From NCBI GenBank assembly GCA_947487835.1, contig CANKXX010000007.1, positions 217,076-281,075 of the forward strand: DNA of 64,000 bases, given 5' to 3'. Within the stretch, counting starts at the first letter, position 1, and each line of letters starts with the position of its first letter. The stretch comes from an uncultured Microbacteriaceae bacterium (GTDB taxonomy: Bacteria; Actinomycetota; Actinomycetes; Actinomycetales; Microbacteriaceae). The notes under the pieces were generated by a model. It did not search any database, had not been told where the DNA came from, and saw only the letters and a program-made list of their open reading frames with translations. Made by a program: the position numbers and the translations under genes. Below are positions 1 to 8,388 of this stretch, piece by piece.

Positions 1-1
1 G

Positions 2-2158
2 GGCGCCGTCGCCGCCTACCTCGACGAGGACACGATGCTGCTGAGCGCCACGAGCGTCGGCAAGCACCCGAAGGACAACTTCGACTTCTTCCCGCTCACG
101 ATCGACGTCGAGGAGCGCATGTACGCCGCGGGTCGCATCCCCGGCAGCTTCTTCCGTCGCGAGGGACGCCCGTCCACGGACGCCATCCTCACCTGCCGTC
201 TCATCGACCGGCCCCTGCGCCCGTCGTTCGTCGACGGCCTCCGCAACGAGGTCCAGGTCGTCGTCACGGTGCTCTCGATCGCGCCGGACGAGTTCTACGA
301 CGTCCTCGCCATCAACGCGGCGTCCGCGTCGACGCAGCTGTCCGGCCTTCCGTTCTCCGGCCCCGTCGCCGGCGTGCGCGTCGCCCTCATCGGTGACCAG
401 TGGGTCGCCTTCCCCAAGCACTCGCAGCTCGAGGACGCCGTGTTTAACATGGTCGTCGCCGGCCGCGTCGTCACGGACGAGAACGGCGAGCAGGACGTCG
501 CCATCATGATGGTCGAGGCCGAGGCCACCGACGGTGCCTGGGCGCTCATCCAGGGCGGTGCGACCAAGCCGAACGAGGCCGTCGTCGCCCAGGGCCTCGA
601 GGCCGCCAAGCCGTTCCTCAAGGCGCTCGTCGAGGCGCAGGCCGACCTGGCCCGCCAGGCCGCCAAGCCCACGGCGGACTACCCGGTCTTCCCGCCCTAC
701 TCGCAGGAGGCCTACGACGTCGTCGCGGAGCTCGCCTACGACGAGCTCGTGCGGGTCTACCAGATCGCCGACAAGCAGGAGCGCCAGGCCGCTGACGACC
801 AGGTCAAGGACCGCGTCCGTCAGACCATCACCGAGCGCGTGGAGGCGGGTTCGGTCGACGCGTCCGTGCTCGTGCAGCTGTCCGCCGCGTACAAGTCGGT
901 CACCAAGGTGGTCGTGCGCGGTCGCATCCTCAGCGAGGGCGTCCGCATCGACGGCCGCGGGCTGGCGGACATCCGCCCGCTCGACGCCGAGGTCGCGGTC
1001 ATCCCCCGCGTGCACGGTTCGGCCATCTTCCAGCGCGGTGAGACCCAGATCCTGGGCGTCACCACGCTGAACATGCTGAAGCTCGAGCAGCAGATCGACT
1101 CGCTGAGCCCGGTCACGCGCAAGCGCTACATGCACAACTACAACTTCCCGCCCTACTCCACCGGTGAGACGGGACGCGTCGGCACCCCGAAGCGTCGCGA
1201 GATCGGCCACGGCGCGCTCGCCGAGCGTGCGCTCGTGCCCGTGCTGCCGTCGCGCGAGGAGTTCCCCTACGCGATCCGCCAGGTGTCCGAGGCTCTCGGC
1301 TCCAACGGCTCCACCTCGATGGGCTCCGTCTGCGCGTCGACCCTGTCGCTGCTGAACGCTGGTGTGCCGCTGCGCGCCCCGGTCGCCGGCATCGCCATGG
1401 GCCTCGTGTCGGACAAGGTCGACGGCCAGATGCGCTACGCCGCGCTGACCGACATCCTGGGCGCCGAGGACGCGCTCGGCGACATGGACTTCAAGGTCGC
1501 CGGCACGAGCGAGTTCGTCACGGCGATCCAGCTCGACACCAAGCTCGACGGCCTGCCCTCGCAGGTGCTCGACGGCGCGCTCAAGCAGGCGAAGGAGGCT
1601 CGCACCGCGATCCTCAACGTCATGACGTCCGCCATCGACGCCCCCGACGAGATGGCCCCGACCGCGCCCCGCGTGATCTCGGTGCAGATCCCCGTCGACA
1701 AGATCGGCGAGCTCATCGGCCCGAAGGGCAAGACGATCAACGCGATCCAGGACGAGACCGGTGCGGACATCAGCATCGAGGAGGACGGCACCGTGTACAT
1801 CGGCGCCGTCGACGGCCCCTCGGCCGAGGCCGCTCGCGCCCAGGTGAACGCGATCGCCAACCCGCTCAACCCCGAGGTCGGCGAGCGGTTCCTCGGAACC
1901 GTCGTCAAGCTCGCGTCGTTCGGCGCCTTCGTGTCGCTCACCCCCGGCAAGGACGGACTGCTGCACATCAGCGAGGTTCGCAAGCTCGCCGGTGGCAAGC
2001 GCGTGGAGAACGTCGAGGACGTGCTGTCCGTCGGCCAGAAGATCCAGGTGGAGATCACCAAGACGGACGACCGCGGAAAGCTGTCGCTCGCCCCGGTGAT
2101 CGACGAGGCCGAGGGCGCCGAGGCGACCGCGGACACCGCCGAGGTCGGCGCGGAGTAA
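2..2158 (+). CDS. pnp: Polyribonucleotide nucleotidyltransferase (PNPase), 5' end cut by window edge
   Basis: Phosphorolytic 3'-5' exoribonuclease of the RNA degradosome. The reading frame is open from base 2, and 718 residues are visible of a protein usually near 750, so only a short N-terminal piece is missing. Domains in order are RNase PH 1 (with FFRREGRPS), the helical linker, RNase PH 2 (with the metal-site region GDMDFKVAG), a KH domain with GPKGK at about 573-577, and an S1 domain ([13 protein letters not shown]). The acidic Glu/Ala tail is normal for actinobacteria. The gene ends in a strong terminator and is followed by accessory genes rather than directly by the M16 peptidase gene. 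Confidence 0.97.
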   Translation, partial: GAVAAYLDEDTMLLSATSVGKHPKDNFDFFPLTIDVEERMYAAGRIPGSFFRREGRPSTDAILTCRLIDRPLRPSFVDGLRNEVQVVVTVLSIAPDEFYDVLAINAASASTQLSGLPFSGPVAGVRVALIGDQWVAFPKHSQLEDAVFNMVVAGRVVTDENGEQDVAIMMVEAEATDGAWALIQGGATKPNEAVVAQGLEAAKPFLKALVEAQADLARQAAKPTADYPVFPPYSQEAYDVVAELAYDELVRVYQIADKQERQAADDQVKDRVRQTITERVEAGSVDASVLVQLSAAYKSVTKVVVRGRILSEGVRIDGRGLADIRPLDAEVAVIPRVHGSAIFQRGETQILGVTTLNMLKLEQQIDSLSPVTRKRYMHNYNFPPYSTGETGRVGTPKRREIGHGALAERALVPVLPSREEFPYAIRQVSEALGSNGSTSMGSVCASTLSLLNAGVPLRAPVAGIAMGLVSDKVDGQMRYAALTDILGAEDALGDMDFKVAGTSEFVTAIQLDTKLDGLPSQVLDGALKQAKEARTAILNVMTSAIDAPDEMAPTAPRVISVQIPVDKIGELIGPKGKTINAIQDETGADISIEEDGTVYIGAVDGPSAEAARAQVNAIANPLNPEVGERFLGTVVKLASFGAFVSLTPGKDGLLHISEVRKLAGGKRVENVEDVLSVGQKIQVEITKTDDRGKLSLAPVIDEAEGAEATADTAEVGAE

Positions 2159-2188
2159 TCCCGCCCGGGGTGTTTCCACCCCGGCACA

Positions 2189-2224
2189 CGAAGCCCGTCC
2201 GCGATCCGTCGCGGGCGGGCTTCG
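2189..2224 (+). terminator. Intrinsic terminator after pnp
   Basis: A 16-bp hairpin starts 30 nt after the pnp stop: the left arm begins CGAAGCCCG, the right arm ends CGGGCTTCG, with one G-U pair. It is followed by TCGTC rather than a pure U tract, as is common in high-GC genomes. Confidence 0.75.
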
Positions 2225-2254
2225 TCGTCCCCTCCGCCTGCGTAGCATGAGCGG

Positions 2255-2989
2255 ATGAAGCCTTTCCTGCTGCTCGCGACGCGCGCCGAGGACGAGGCCG
2301 CAGACAACGAGTACGCCGCCTTCCTCGAAGCCGGCGGGCTCGAGCCCGCCGAGCTCCGCCGCGTCCGCCTCGAGGCGGCGCCGATGCCGGACCTCGATCT
2401 CCACGACTACTCCGGCATTCTCGTCGGCGGCAGCCCGTTCACGGTGAGCGACCCGGAGGAGGGCAAGAGCGAGTCGCAGCGCCGCGTCGAGCGCGAGCTC
2501 GGACCGCTGCTCGACGAGGTCCTCGCCCGCGACCTGCCGTTCCTCGGCGCCTGCTACGGAATCGGGCTGCTCGGCACGCACCTGCGCGGCGTCGTGGACC
2601 GGCGGTGGTCCGAGCCCATCGGCCGCATCCGGGTGTCGCTCACTCCCGAGGGGGCCGAGGACCCGCTGTTCGCGGCGCTACCGGAGTCGTTCGACGCCTT
2701 CGTGGGGCACAAGGAGGCGTGCACCGAGCTGCCGCCGGGAGCCGTGCTCCTCGCCACGGGCGAGAGCTGCCCCGTGCAGGCGTTCCGCATCGGCCGCAAC
2801 GTCTACGCGACCCAGTTCCACCCCGAGCTCACAGTGGACGGCATCGTGACCCGCATCCACGTCTACCGCAACTACGGCTACTTCCAGCCGGACCAGATGC
2901 ACTCCCTCATCGAGTCGGTCGAGGGGGTGAGCGTTCCCGAGCCGGGCAAGGTCCTGGCCGCATTCGTGCGGCAATACGCCCGCCCGTAG
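2255..2989 (+). CDS. Class I glutamine amidotransferase-type protein (GMP synthase GATase-like)
   Basis: A free-standing triad-type amidotransferase domain, 244 residues. The nucleophile elbow is GACYG with Cys100, and the other triad residues are His189 and Glu191 in QFHPEL. This architecture is shared by stand-alone GMP-synthase-like GATases and gamma-glutamyl hydrolases; the acceptor substrate cannot be read from the sequence. Start: TAGCAT at 2243-2248 lies 6 nt before the ATG, which suggests a leaderless mRNA. The gene belongs to the accessory block inserted between pnp and the M16 peptidase gene. Confidence 0.85.
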   Translation: MKPFLLLATRAEDEAADNEYAAFLEAGGLEPAELRRVRLEAAPMPDLDLHDYSGILVGGSPFTVSDPEEGKSESQRRVERELGPLLDEVLARDLPFLGACYGIGLLGTHLRGVVDRRWSEPIGRIRVSLTPEGAEDPLFAALPESFDAFVGHKEACTELPPGAVLLATGESCPVQAFRIGRNVYATQFHPELTVDGIVTRIHVYRNYGYFQPDQMHSLIESVEGVSVPEPGKVLAAFVRQYARP

Positions 2990-3013
2990 GGGTGGCGCGC
3001 ATATGCTCGAAGC

Positions 3014-3955
3014 GTGAACACAGCCGATGGGGGCGGCGCGTCGCGGCCGCTCGGGCGTACGGGACTCGTCTCGTACCCCCTCGCCCTCGACGGCAGCATC
3101 TTCGGCTGGGCGTCGGGGCCGGAGGAGACCTCCGCCGTGCTCGACGCGTTCCACGCGGCGGGCGGGCGGCTCGTCGCCACGGCCGACCACTATGCGGGCG
3201 GGCGCAGCGAGGTGATGCTCGGCGCCTGGATGCGCGAGCGCGGGCGCCGCGACGACATGCTCGTCGCCACGAAGGTGGGGCGGCATCCGGATGCGGCAGG
3301 GCTGTCCCCGAGCGCCATAGCCCGCGGCGTCGAGGCGTCCCTCCGCCGGCTGGGCACGGACCGCATCGACTTCCTCGCGTTCGACGGCGATCACCCCGAG
3401 ACCCCGTTCGAGGAGAGCCTCGCCGCGGTGGAGCGGCTGCGCAGCGAGGGCAAGGTCCGCTTCCTCTCGGTGGCGGGCTACGACGCCCCGCGCATCCTCG
3501 AGCTGGCCGACACGGCGAAGCGGCTCGGCCTCCCCGCCCCGTGCGGACTCCTGACCGAGTACAACCTCGTGCACCGGTCCGGCTTCGAGGGCGGGCTCGC
3601 GCCCGTCGCGGAGCGGGTCGGCCTCGCCGTCTTCGCCCGGCTGCCGCTGGCGAGCGGATACCTCGCCGGGGTCCTGCGCTCGCGCGACCAGGTGCCGACC
3701 TCGGTCATGTTCGCGGCCGCCCGCGAACACATCGGGGCCCGCGGCGAGCGCATCCTCGCCGCCGTCGAGCGCGTCGCGCGCGAGGTGGACGCGCCGCTCG
3801 CCGCGGTGAGCCTGGCCTGGCTCCTCGCCGCGCGCGGCGGGGTGCTGCCCGTCGTCCGGGCCGCGGCGGTGGAGCAGATCGGGGAGCAGATCCGGGCTGT
3901 CGGGCTGCGCCTGTCCCGAGAGCAGCTCGCGGCGCTCGACCGCGCCTCGGAGTAG
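3014..3955 (+). CDS. Aldo/keto reductase family protein with altered catalytic tetrad
   Basis: TIM-barrel aldo/keto reductase of 313 residues. Family landmarks align without gaps: AGGRLVATADHYAGGRSE near 50-66, SLRRLGTDRID near 109-119 and EGKVRFLSV. Of the Asp-Tyr-Lys-His tetrad, Tyr60 and Lys87 are present, but the Asp position is Ala55 and the His position is Asp124. Redox activity is therefore doubtful or mechanistically different. The GTG start lies 6 nt after a TATGCT -10 box at 3002-3007, so the transcript is probably leaderless. It is 24 nt downstream of the amidotransferase gene on the same strand. Confidence 0.82.
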   Translation: MNTADGGGASRPLGRTGLVSYPLALDGSIFGWASGPEETSAVLDAFHAAGGRLVATADHYAGGRSEVMLGAWMRERGRRDDMLVATKVGRHPDAAGLSPSAIARGVEASLRRLGTDRIDFLAFDGDHPETPFEESLAAVERLRSEGKVRFLSVAGYDAPRILELADTAKRLGLPAPCGLLTEYNLVHRSGFEGGLAPVAERVGLAVFARLPLASGYLAGVLRSRDQVPTSVMFAAAREHIGARGERILAAVERVAREVDAPLAAVSLAWLLAARGGVLPVVRAAAVEQIGEQIRAVGLRLSREQLAALDRASE

Positions 3956-4091
3956 CGGCCGCCTCACCGGCGCGCCGGGGCGCACGCGCGTCGGGTGCGG
4001 CATGAGCGCTCCCGCACCGGAATACTGGACGGTGCCTATCGTGCGGCCGGCGAGCCCGGGCCGCAGTCGAGACCCCCATCGAAGGAGATCC

Positions 4092-5054
4092 GTGTTCACC
4101 GACATTCCCGAGGCGGACCTGTGGACGTACCGCAGCGACGTGCCCAACCCCGACGACTTCGACGAGTTCTGGAGCACCACCCTCGCCGAGGCGGCCGAGC
4201 ACCCGCTCGACGTGCAGGCGGAGCCCTGGGACAGCGGGCTCGCCACGGTCGACGTCTGGGACGTCACCTTCTCCGGCTTCGGCGGGCACCGCATCAAGGC
4301 GTGGCTCCTGATGCCGGCCGGCGCGTCCGGACCGCTGCCGGGCGTCGTCGAGTACATCGGCTACGGGGGAGGCCGGGGCAACCCGCTCGAGAGCCTCGTC
4401 TGGTCGTCCGCCGGCTACGCGCACCTCATCATGGATTCCCGCGGCCAGGGCGCCGGGCACCGGAAGGGCTCCACCCCCGACCCCGGCGGTTCGGGCCCGG
4501 CGTACTCCGGCGTGATGACGCGCGGCATCGAGGATCCCCGGGACTACTACTACCGCCGCCTGTTCACGGACGCGGTGCGCGCGGTCGACGCACTCAAGTC
4601 CTTCCCGCAGGTGGACCAGGACCGGGTCGCCGTCGTCGGCGGCAGCCAGGGCGGGGCGATCACGATCGCCGTGGCGGGACTTCGTGACGACCTGACCGCG
4701 GCGGTGGCGTTCGTGCCGTTCCTCAGCGACATGCGCCGCGCATCCACGATCACCGACCACTACCCCTACCGCGAGCTCGGCCAGTACCTCGCCGTGCAGC
4801 GGGACAGGACGGACATGGTGTTCCGCACCCTGTCCTACTTCGACGGCGTCAACTTCGCCCGCCGGGCGACCGTGCCGATCTCGTACTCGGTCGCGCTCAT
4901 GGACGGAATCTGCCCGCCGTCCACCGTCTTCGCGTCCTACCACGAGTACGCGGGGCCGAAGGAGATCACCATCTGGCCGTACAACGGGCACGAGGGCGGA
5001 GCGATCGAGGACTCGGTGATGGGGCTGGCCGCCCTGCGGAAGGCGTTCGCCTAG
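4092..5054 (+). CDS. Acetyl xylan esterase / cephalosporin-C deacetylase family (AXE1) alpha/beta hydrolase
   Basis: 320-residue deacetylase of the AXE1 family, which removes acetyl groups from xylo-oligosaccharides and related esters. The triad is visible: Ser185 in GGSQGG, Asp271 in LMDGICPPS and His300 in NGHEGG. The YGGG oxyanion-side motif is near residue 91 and DSRGQG near 115. There is no signal peptide, so it is probably cytoplasmic. I chose the GTG at 4092 because AAGGAG (4082-4087) precedes it. An upstream in-frame ATG at 4002 lacks a ribosome binding site and adds a non-family N terminus. Confidence 0.88.
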   Translation: MFTDIPEADLWTYRSDVPNPDDFDEFWSTTLAEAAEHPLDVQAEPWDSGLATVDVWDVTFSGFGGHRIKAWLLMPAGASGPLPGVVEYIGYGGGRGNPLESLVWSSAGYAHLIMDSRGQGAGHRKGSTPDPGGSGPAYSGVMTRGIEDPRDYYYRRLFTDAVRAVDALKSFPQVDQDRVAVVGGSQGGAITIAVAGLRDDLTAAVAFVPFLSDMRRASTITDHYPYRELGQYLAVQRDRTDMVFRTLSYFDGVNFARRATVPISYSVALMDGICPPSTVFASYHEYAGPKEITIWPYNGHEGGAIEDSVMGLAALRKAFA

Positions 5055-5163
5055 CCGGGAGCGCATGAGGAGGAGTACCGCGCCCGGGGAAGGGGGCACG
5101 GCTCGGTCAAGGAGTTTTCCTCGCCCCCGAAAAGGGGTCTGGTCGCTCGCTCGGCACCGTTGC

Positions 5164-5169
5164 TAGATT
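5164..5169 (+). promoter_or_regulatory. Candidate -10 box (TAGATT) for the 5176-5333 RNA
   Basis: TAGATT fits the actinobacterial TAnnnT -10 pattern. It lies 7 nt before the first hairpin of the G-rich RNA candidate, so transcription would start almost at the base of that stem. No clear TTG-type -35 is visible at the expected spacing. Confidence 0.45.
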
Positions 5170-5175
5170 CGTTCC

Positions 5176-5333
5176 TGCGAGCCGGGGGGCTCGCCGGGGG
5201 GTAAGCGCCGGGGGGCGCCATTCCCGTTGTGAGGGCCGGGGGGCCACTACTCACGCAAGGGATCACGTTTTCCGGGGGGATTACGGTCGATCACACAAGA
5301 TGCCGCGGGCCGGGGGGCCCGCGGCATCTTTGC
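5176..5333 (+). ncRNA. Candidate structured small RNA with repeated GGGG-loop hairpins
   Basis: No convincing coding region lies in 5055-5372. CCGGGGGG occurs six times, starting at 5182, 5194, 5208, 5236, 5272 and 5310. Five copies form hairpins with a GGGG loop closed by CC/GG: 5177-5194 (7-bp stem), 5205-5218 (5 bp), 5229-5254 (GGCC/GGCC core plus GTGAG/CTCAC), 5266-5285 (interrupted) and 5297-5330 (15 bp). The last hairpin is followed by UUUGCG and acts as a terminator. On the opposite strand the loops would be C-rich like those of 6C RNAs, but no promoter or U tract supports that orientation. Function unknown. Confidence 0.6.
5297..5330. terminator. Strong bidirectional terminator between the esterase/RNA and tetR
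   Basis: A perfect 15-bp stem (AAGATGCCGCGGGCC and its complement) carries a GGGG loop. It lies between a + strand transcript and the 3' end of the minus-strand tetR gene (5373), so it can serve both. The + side has the better T-rich tail. Confidence 0.8.
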
Positions 5334-5372
5334 GTTGAGGCCGGTGCGACGCCTCACGGCGTGCGCCGAAGG

Positions 5373-5972
5373 TCAGCGGGTCGCGGCCGCCACCTGGGCG
5401 AAGATGCGCTCCGCGCCGCGCTCGTACGCGGTCTGCGCGGCCACCGGGTCGCCGGCGTAGGCGCAGGACAGGGCGCCGTCACGCAGCAGGTACAGCTCAT
5501 CCGCGCCATCGCCGGGGTACGGGTGGCCCATCAGCTTCAGCTGGTCGGTGAGGAAGTCCTGGTACCACTCGCGGTGCTCGGCGATCGCGCGGCGCACGGG
5601 GTGGTCCCGGTCCGGGAACTCGGACGCCGCATTGAGGAACGGGCAGCCGCGGAAGCCGGGGCGCGACATGTTCTCGAGCACGGTCGTCACGGTCCAGCGC
5701 AGCACCTCGGACGGCGCCTGGCCCTCCTCGACGACGGAGAGCAGCAGGCGGCGCACGCCGGCGGAGCGCCCCACGACGTAGTCCAGGATGAGGTTGTCCT
5801 TCGACCCGTAGTGCTTGTAGAAGGTCGCCTTGGTCACGCCGGCGGTGGCGATGATGCGGTCGATGCCGACCGTGTGCACGCCCTCACTGTAGAACAGCTC
5901 GTCGGCCACCTCGAGCAGTCGCGCCTTCGCCGCAGACAGCGGCCGGGCGGTCTCCTGCTGTGCGTTGATCAC
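5373..5972 (-). CDS. TetR/AcrR family transcriptional regulator
   Basis: 199-residue DNA-binding repressor-type protein. The N-terminal helix-turn-helix is GVTKATFYKHYGSKDNL. The ligand-binding C-terminal part carries the GCPFLNAASEF motif seen in one TetR subgroup. I chose the GTG at 5972 because GAGGAG lies 8 nt upstream. An in-frame ATG at 6035 and longer frames exist but have no ribosome binding site and add a non-homologous tail. It is transcribed divergently from the M16 peptidase gene, so it may regulate itself or the accessory esterase/reductase genes. The ligand is unknown. Confidence 0.88.
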   Translation of the reverse strand: MINAQQETARPLSAAKARLLEVADELFYSEGVHTVGIDRIIATAGVTKATFYKHYGSKDNLILDYVVGRSAGVRRLLLSVVEEGQAPSEVLRWTVTTVLENMSRPGFRGCPFLNAASEFPDRDHPVRRAIAEHREWYQDFLTDQLKLMGHPYPGDGADELYLLRDGALSCAYAGDPVAAQTAYERGAERIFAQVAAATR

Positions 5973-6235
5973 CGCGATCGTCTCCTCGGGGTGCCGCTCC
6001 GTGCGCGGCGCTCGGGCGCAGCGCGTGACGGTCATGTTCGGGTGGATGGGCGCCACGGCCGTCACTGAGGCGGCGCCTGAAGTCTGGGGTGAAGCAGTTT
6101 CGGGTCCTGCTTCACCTTCCGAGATCGACAGTAGCAGAGGGGCAGACAGACTTGTCTGTTTGCCCTCCATTCCACCCACCCCCAGAACGGGGGACACCGG
6201 GTGCGGCCGGGCCGGTGCCGTAGTGTAGGCCGGAT

Positions 6236-7573
6236 ATGAACGACGCCGTTGCCTTCCCGCTCGACGAGCCCGAGCTCTCGTTCACCGCATCCGGCGACTC
6301 GCTCGTCCGACGCACGATCCTGCCGAGCGGGGTGCGCATCCTCAGCGAGAGCGTGCCGGGCAGCCGCAGCGCGACGATCGGCTACTGGGTCGCCGTCGGC
6401 TCGCGCGACGAGCTGCCGGCGAACTACGGGTCGACCCACTTTCTCGAGCACCTGCTCTTCAAGGGCACCGCCGCCCGGTCCGCCCTCGACATCGCGATCT
6501 CCTTCGACGCCGTGGGCGGCGAGCACAACGCGATGACGGCCAAGGAGTACACCTGCTACTACGCCAAGGTGCAGGATCGCGATCTGCCCATGGCGGTGGA
6601 CGTGCTCACCGACATGCTGACGTCCTCGCGCCTCGACCCCGTCGAGTTCGAGAACGAGCGCGGCGTCATCCTCGAGGAACTCGCCATGGCCGACGACGAT
6701 CCGTCCGATGTGGCGGGGGAGCGGTTCTTCGAGGCCGTCTTCGGCGCCCATCCACTCGGCCGCCCGATCGGCGGCAACCCCGAGACCATCGAGGCGGCCA
6801 CCCGCCAGGCCGTGTGGGACCACTACCGCGCGAACTACCGGCCCCAGGACCTCGTCATCTCCGTCGCGGGCGCCGTCGACCACGACCTCCTCGTCGTGCG
6901 GGTGACCGCGGCCCTCGAGGCCGCCGGCTGGGACCTCGGCGTCCCGGGAACGCCCGTGGGTCGGCGCTCCGGCGAGGGCGTCGAGATCGCGCGGGGCAGC
7001 GCCCTCACCACCGTGCACCGGCCCATCGAGCAGGCGAACATCATGCTCGGCGTGCCCGGCATCGTCGCGGCCGACGATCGTCGCGCCCACCTCAGCGTCC
7101 TCAACTCGGTCCTCGGCGGCGGCATGTCGTCGCGCCTGTTCCAGGAGGTGCGGGAGCGCCGCGGCCTCGCCTACTCCGTCTACTCGTTCGGCTCGTCGTA
7201 CTCGGACGCCGGCGTCTTCGGCCTCTACGCGGGGTGCTCGCCGCAGAAGGCCGGGCAGGTCGCCGAGCTGATGCTCGCCGAGTTCCGCCGCCTGGCGGAG
7301 GAGGACGTGACCGAGGACGAGCTGCGCCGCGCCGTCGGTCAGCTCTCCGGGGCGTCCGCGCTCGCGCTCGAGGACTCGGACACCCGCATGTCCCGGCTCG
7401 GCCGCGCCGAGATCACCATGGGTGAGTTCATCGACCTCGACGAGACGCTGCGGCGGCTCGCGCTCGTGACGGTGGGGGACATCCGCTCGCTCGCCGCGGA
7501 GCTCGCCTCCCGCCCGCTGTCCATCGCCGCCGTCGGCACGGTGGACGAGTCCGCATTCAGCGCGATCGTCTAG
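6236..7573 (+). CDS. M16 family zinc metallopeptidase (processing-peptidase type)
   Basis: 445-residue insulinase/mitochondrial-processing-peptidase family enzyme. The inverted zinc motif HFLEH is at 68-72, and the distal zinc-ligand region ENERGVILEE is near 139-148. The inactive-half landmarks (GGGMSSRLFQEVRERRGLAYSVYS) are in the C-terminal half. In actinobacteria this gene normally follows pnp directly and precedes dapB; here about 4 kb of accessory DNA separates it from pnp. A TAGTGT -10 candidate (6221-6226) ends 9 nt before the ATG, so the leader is absent or very short. Confidence 0.93.
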   Translation: MNDAVAFPLDEPELSFTASGDSLVRRTILPSGVRILSESVPGSRSATIGYWVAVGSRDELPANYGSTHFLEHLLFKGTAARSALDIAISFDAVGGEHNAMTAKEYTCYYAKVQDRDLPMAVDVLTDMLTSSRLDPVEFENERGVILEELAMADDDPSDVAGERFFEAVFGAHPLGRPIGGNPETIEAATRQAVWDHYRANYRPQDLVISVAGAVDHDLLVVRVTAALEAAGWDLGVPGTPVGRRSGEGVEIARGSALTTVHRPIEQANIMLGVPGIVAADDRRAHLSVLNSVLGGGMSSRLFQEVRERRGLAYSVYSFGSSYSDAGVFGLYAGCSPQKAGQVAELMLAEFRRLAEEDVTEDELRRAVGQLSGASALALEDSDTRMSRLGRAEITMGEFIDLDETLRRLALVTVGDIRSLAAELASRPLSIAAVGTVDESAFSAIV

Positions 7574-7581
7574 GGGGACCG

Positions 7582-8184
7582 ATGTCGCACTACCTGTACC
7601 TCGTCCGGCACGGAGAACAGCTCGACGCCGAGCACGGCCTGCCGGACGGCCCGCTGTCGCCGCGCGGCAAGCGGCAGGCGCAGCTCCTCGCCGACCGGCT
7701 GAGCGGCGTGCCGTTCACCGGCGCGTGGCACTCGCCCCTCAAGCGCGCGACCGAGACCGCGGACATCATCGCCGAGCGCATGCCCGCCCTGGAGCCGCAG
7801 CCCAACGCCCTCCTGTTCGACTGCATCCCGTCCGGGCCGTCGAAGGACATGCCGCACGCGTTCGAGTCGTTCTTCGGCGGCATCACCCCCGAGCAGATCG
7901 ACGCCGGCTCCGCCCAGATGGCCGACGCCGTGAGCGAGTTCTTCTCGCCGAGCCGCCAGGACAGGCACGACCTGCTGATCACCCACAACTTCGTGATCGC
8001 GTGGTTCGTGCGGCACGTCTTCGACGCCGCGGACTGGCGCTGGATGGGCCTCAACCAGGCGAACTGCGGGCTCACCATCATCCGCGTGCGGTCGGCCAAG
8101 CCGCCGGTGCTCGTGGTGCACAACGACCTCGGCCACCTCCCGGTCGAGCTGCGCACGGGCCTCCCGGATCCCCAGCCGGTCTGA
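7582..8184 (+). CDS. Histidine phosphatase (phosphoglycerate mutase-like) family protein
   Basis: 200-residue branch-1 histidine phosphatase. The phosphorylated histidine is in LVRHGE near residues 8-13, and the second catalytic His is in LITHNF. HSPLKRATETA is the usual second conserved block. The physiological substrate is not evident. It starts 9 nt after the M16 peptidase stop with a GGGGGA ribosome binding site, so the two genes are probably co-transcribed. It is followed by a cluster of dispersed repeats. Confidence 0.88.
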   Translation: MSHYLYLVRHGEQLDAEHGLPDGPLSPRGKRQAQLLADRLSGVPFTGAWHSPLKRATETADIIAERMPALEPQPNALLFDCIPSGPSKDMPHAFESFFGGITPEQIDAGSAQMADAVSEFFSPSRQDRHDLLITHNFVIAWFVRHVFDAADWRWMGLNQANCGLTIIRVRSAKPPVLVVHNDLGHLPVELRTGLPDPQPV

Positions 8185-8202
8185 CCCGCGCCCGGCCCCG
8201 CC

Positions 8203-8311
8203 ACGGTCCCTGAGGCCACTAAGGTCCCTGAGCCTGTCGAAGGGACGCACCCTACGGTCCCAGAGTCAGCCGAAGGGACGCACCCCACGCCTTGAGCCTG
8301 TCGAAGGGACG
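8203..8311. repeat. Dispersed REP-like repeats (family R), cluster 1
   Basis: Four copies or part-copies of a 23-25 nt element: 8204-8215 (truncated), 8222-8247, 8254-8280 (diverged) and 8289-8311. A full copy reads GTCCC-TGAGCCTGTCGAA-GGGAC, so its ends pair into a short hairpin. Further clusters lie at 11785-11972, 32508-32577 and 40580-40960. All copies are intergenic. Confidence 0.85.
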
Positions 8312-8388
8312 CGACCGGCCCGGAACAACTCGCGTCCCCACCCTCCCGCGCCCAGCACGCCCGGAAAGCCGCTCGGTAGCATGGCGGG

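Noticed and set aside
5177..5330. 6C RNA on the minus strand
   Set aside because: Reverse-strand loops would be C-rich, but there is no promoter on that side, the terminator hairpin would be first, and no U tract follows the last stem. Kept only as an alternative orientation.
5229..6068. Open frame beginning in the G-rich region and running antisense to tetR
   Set aside because: No ribosome binding site or domain. It is explained by the reverse frame of tetR plus the RNA candidate.
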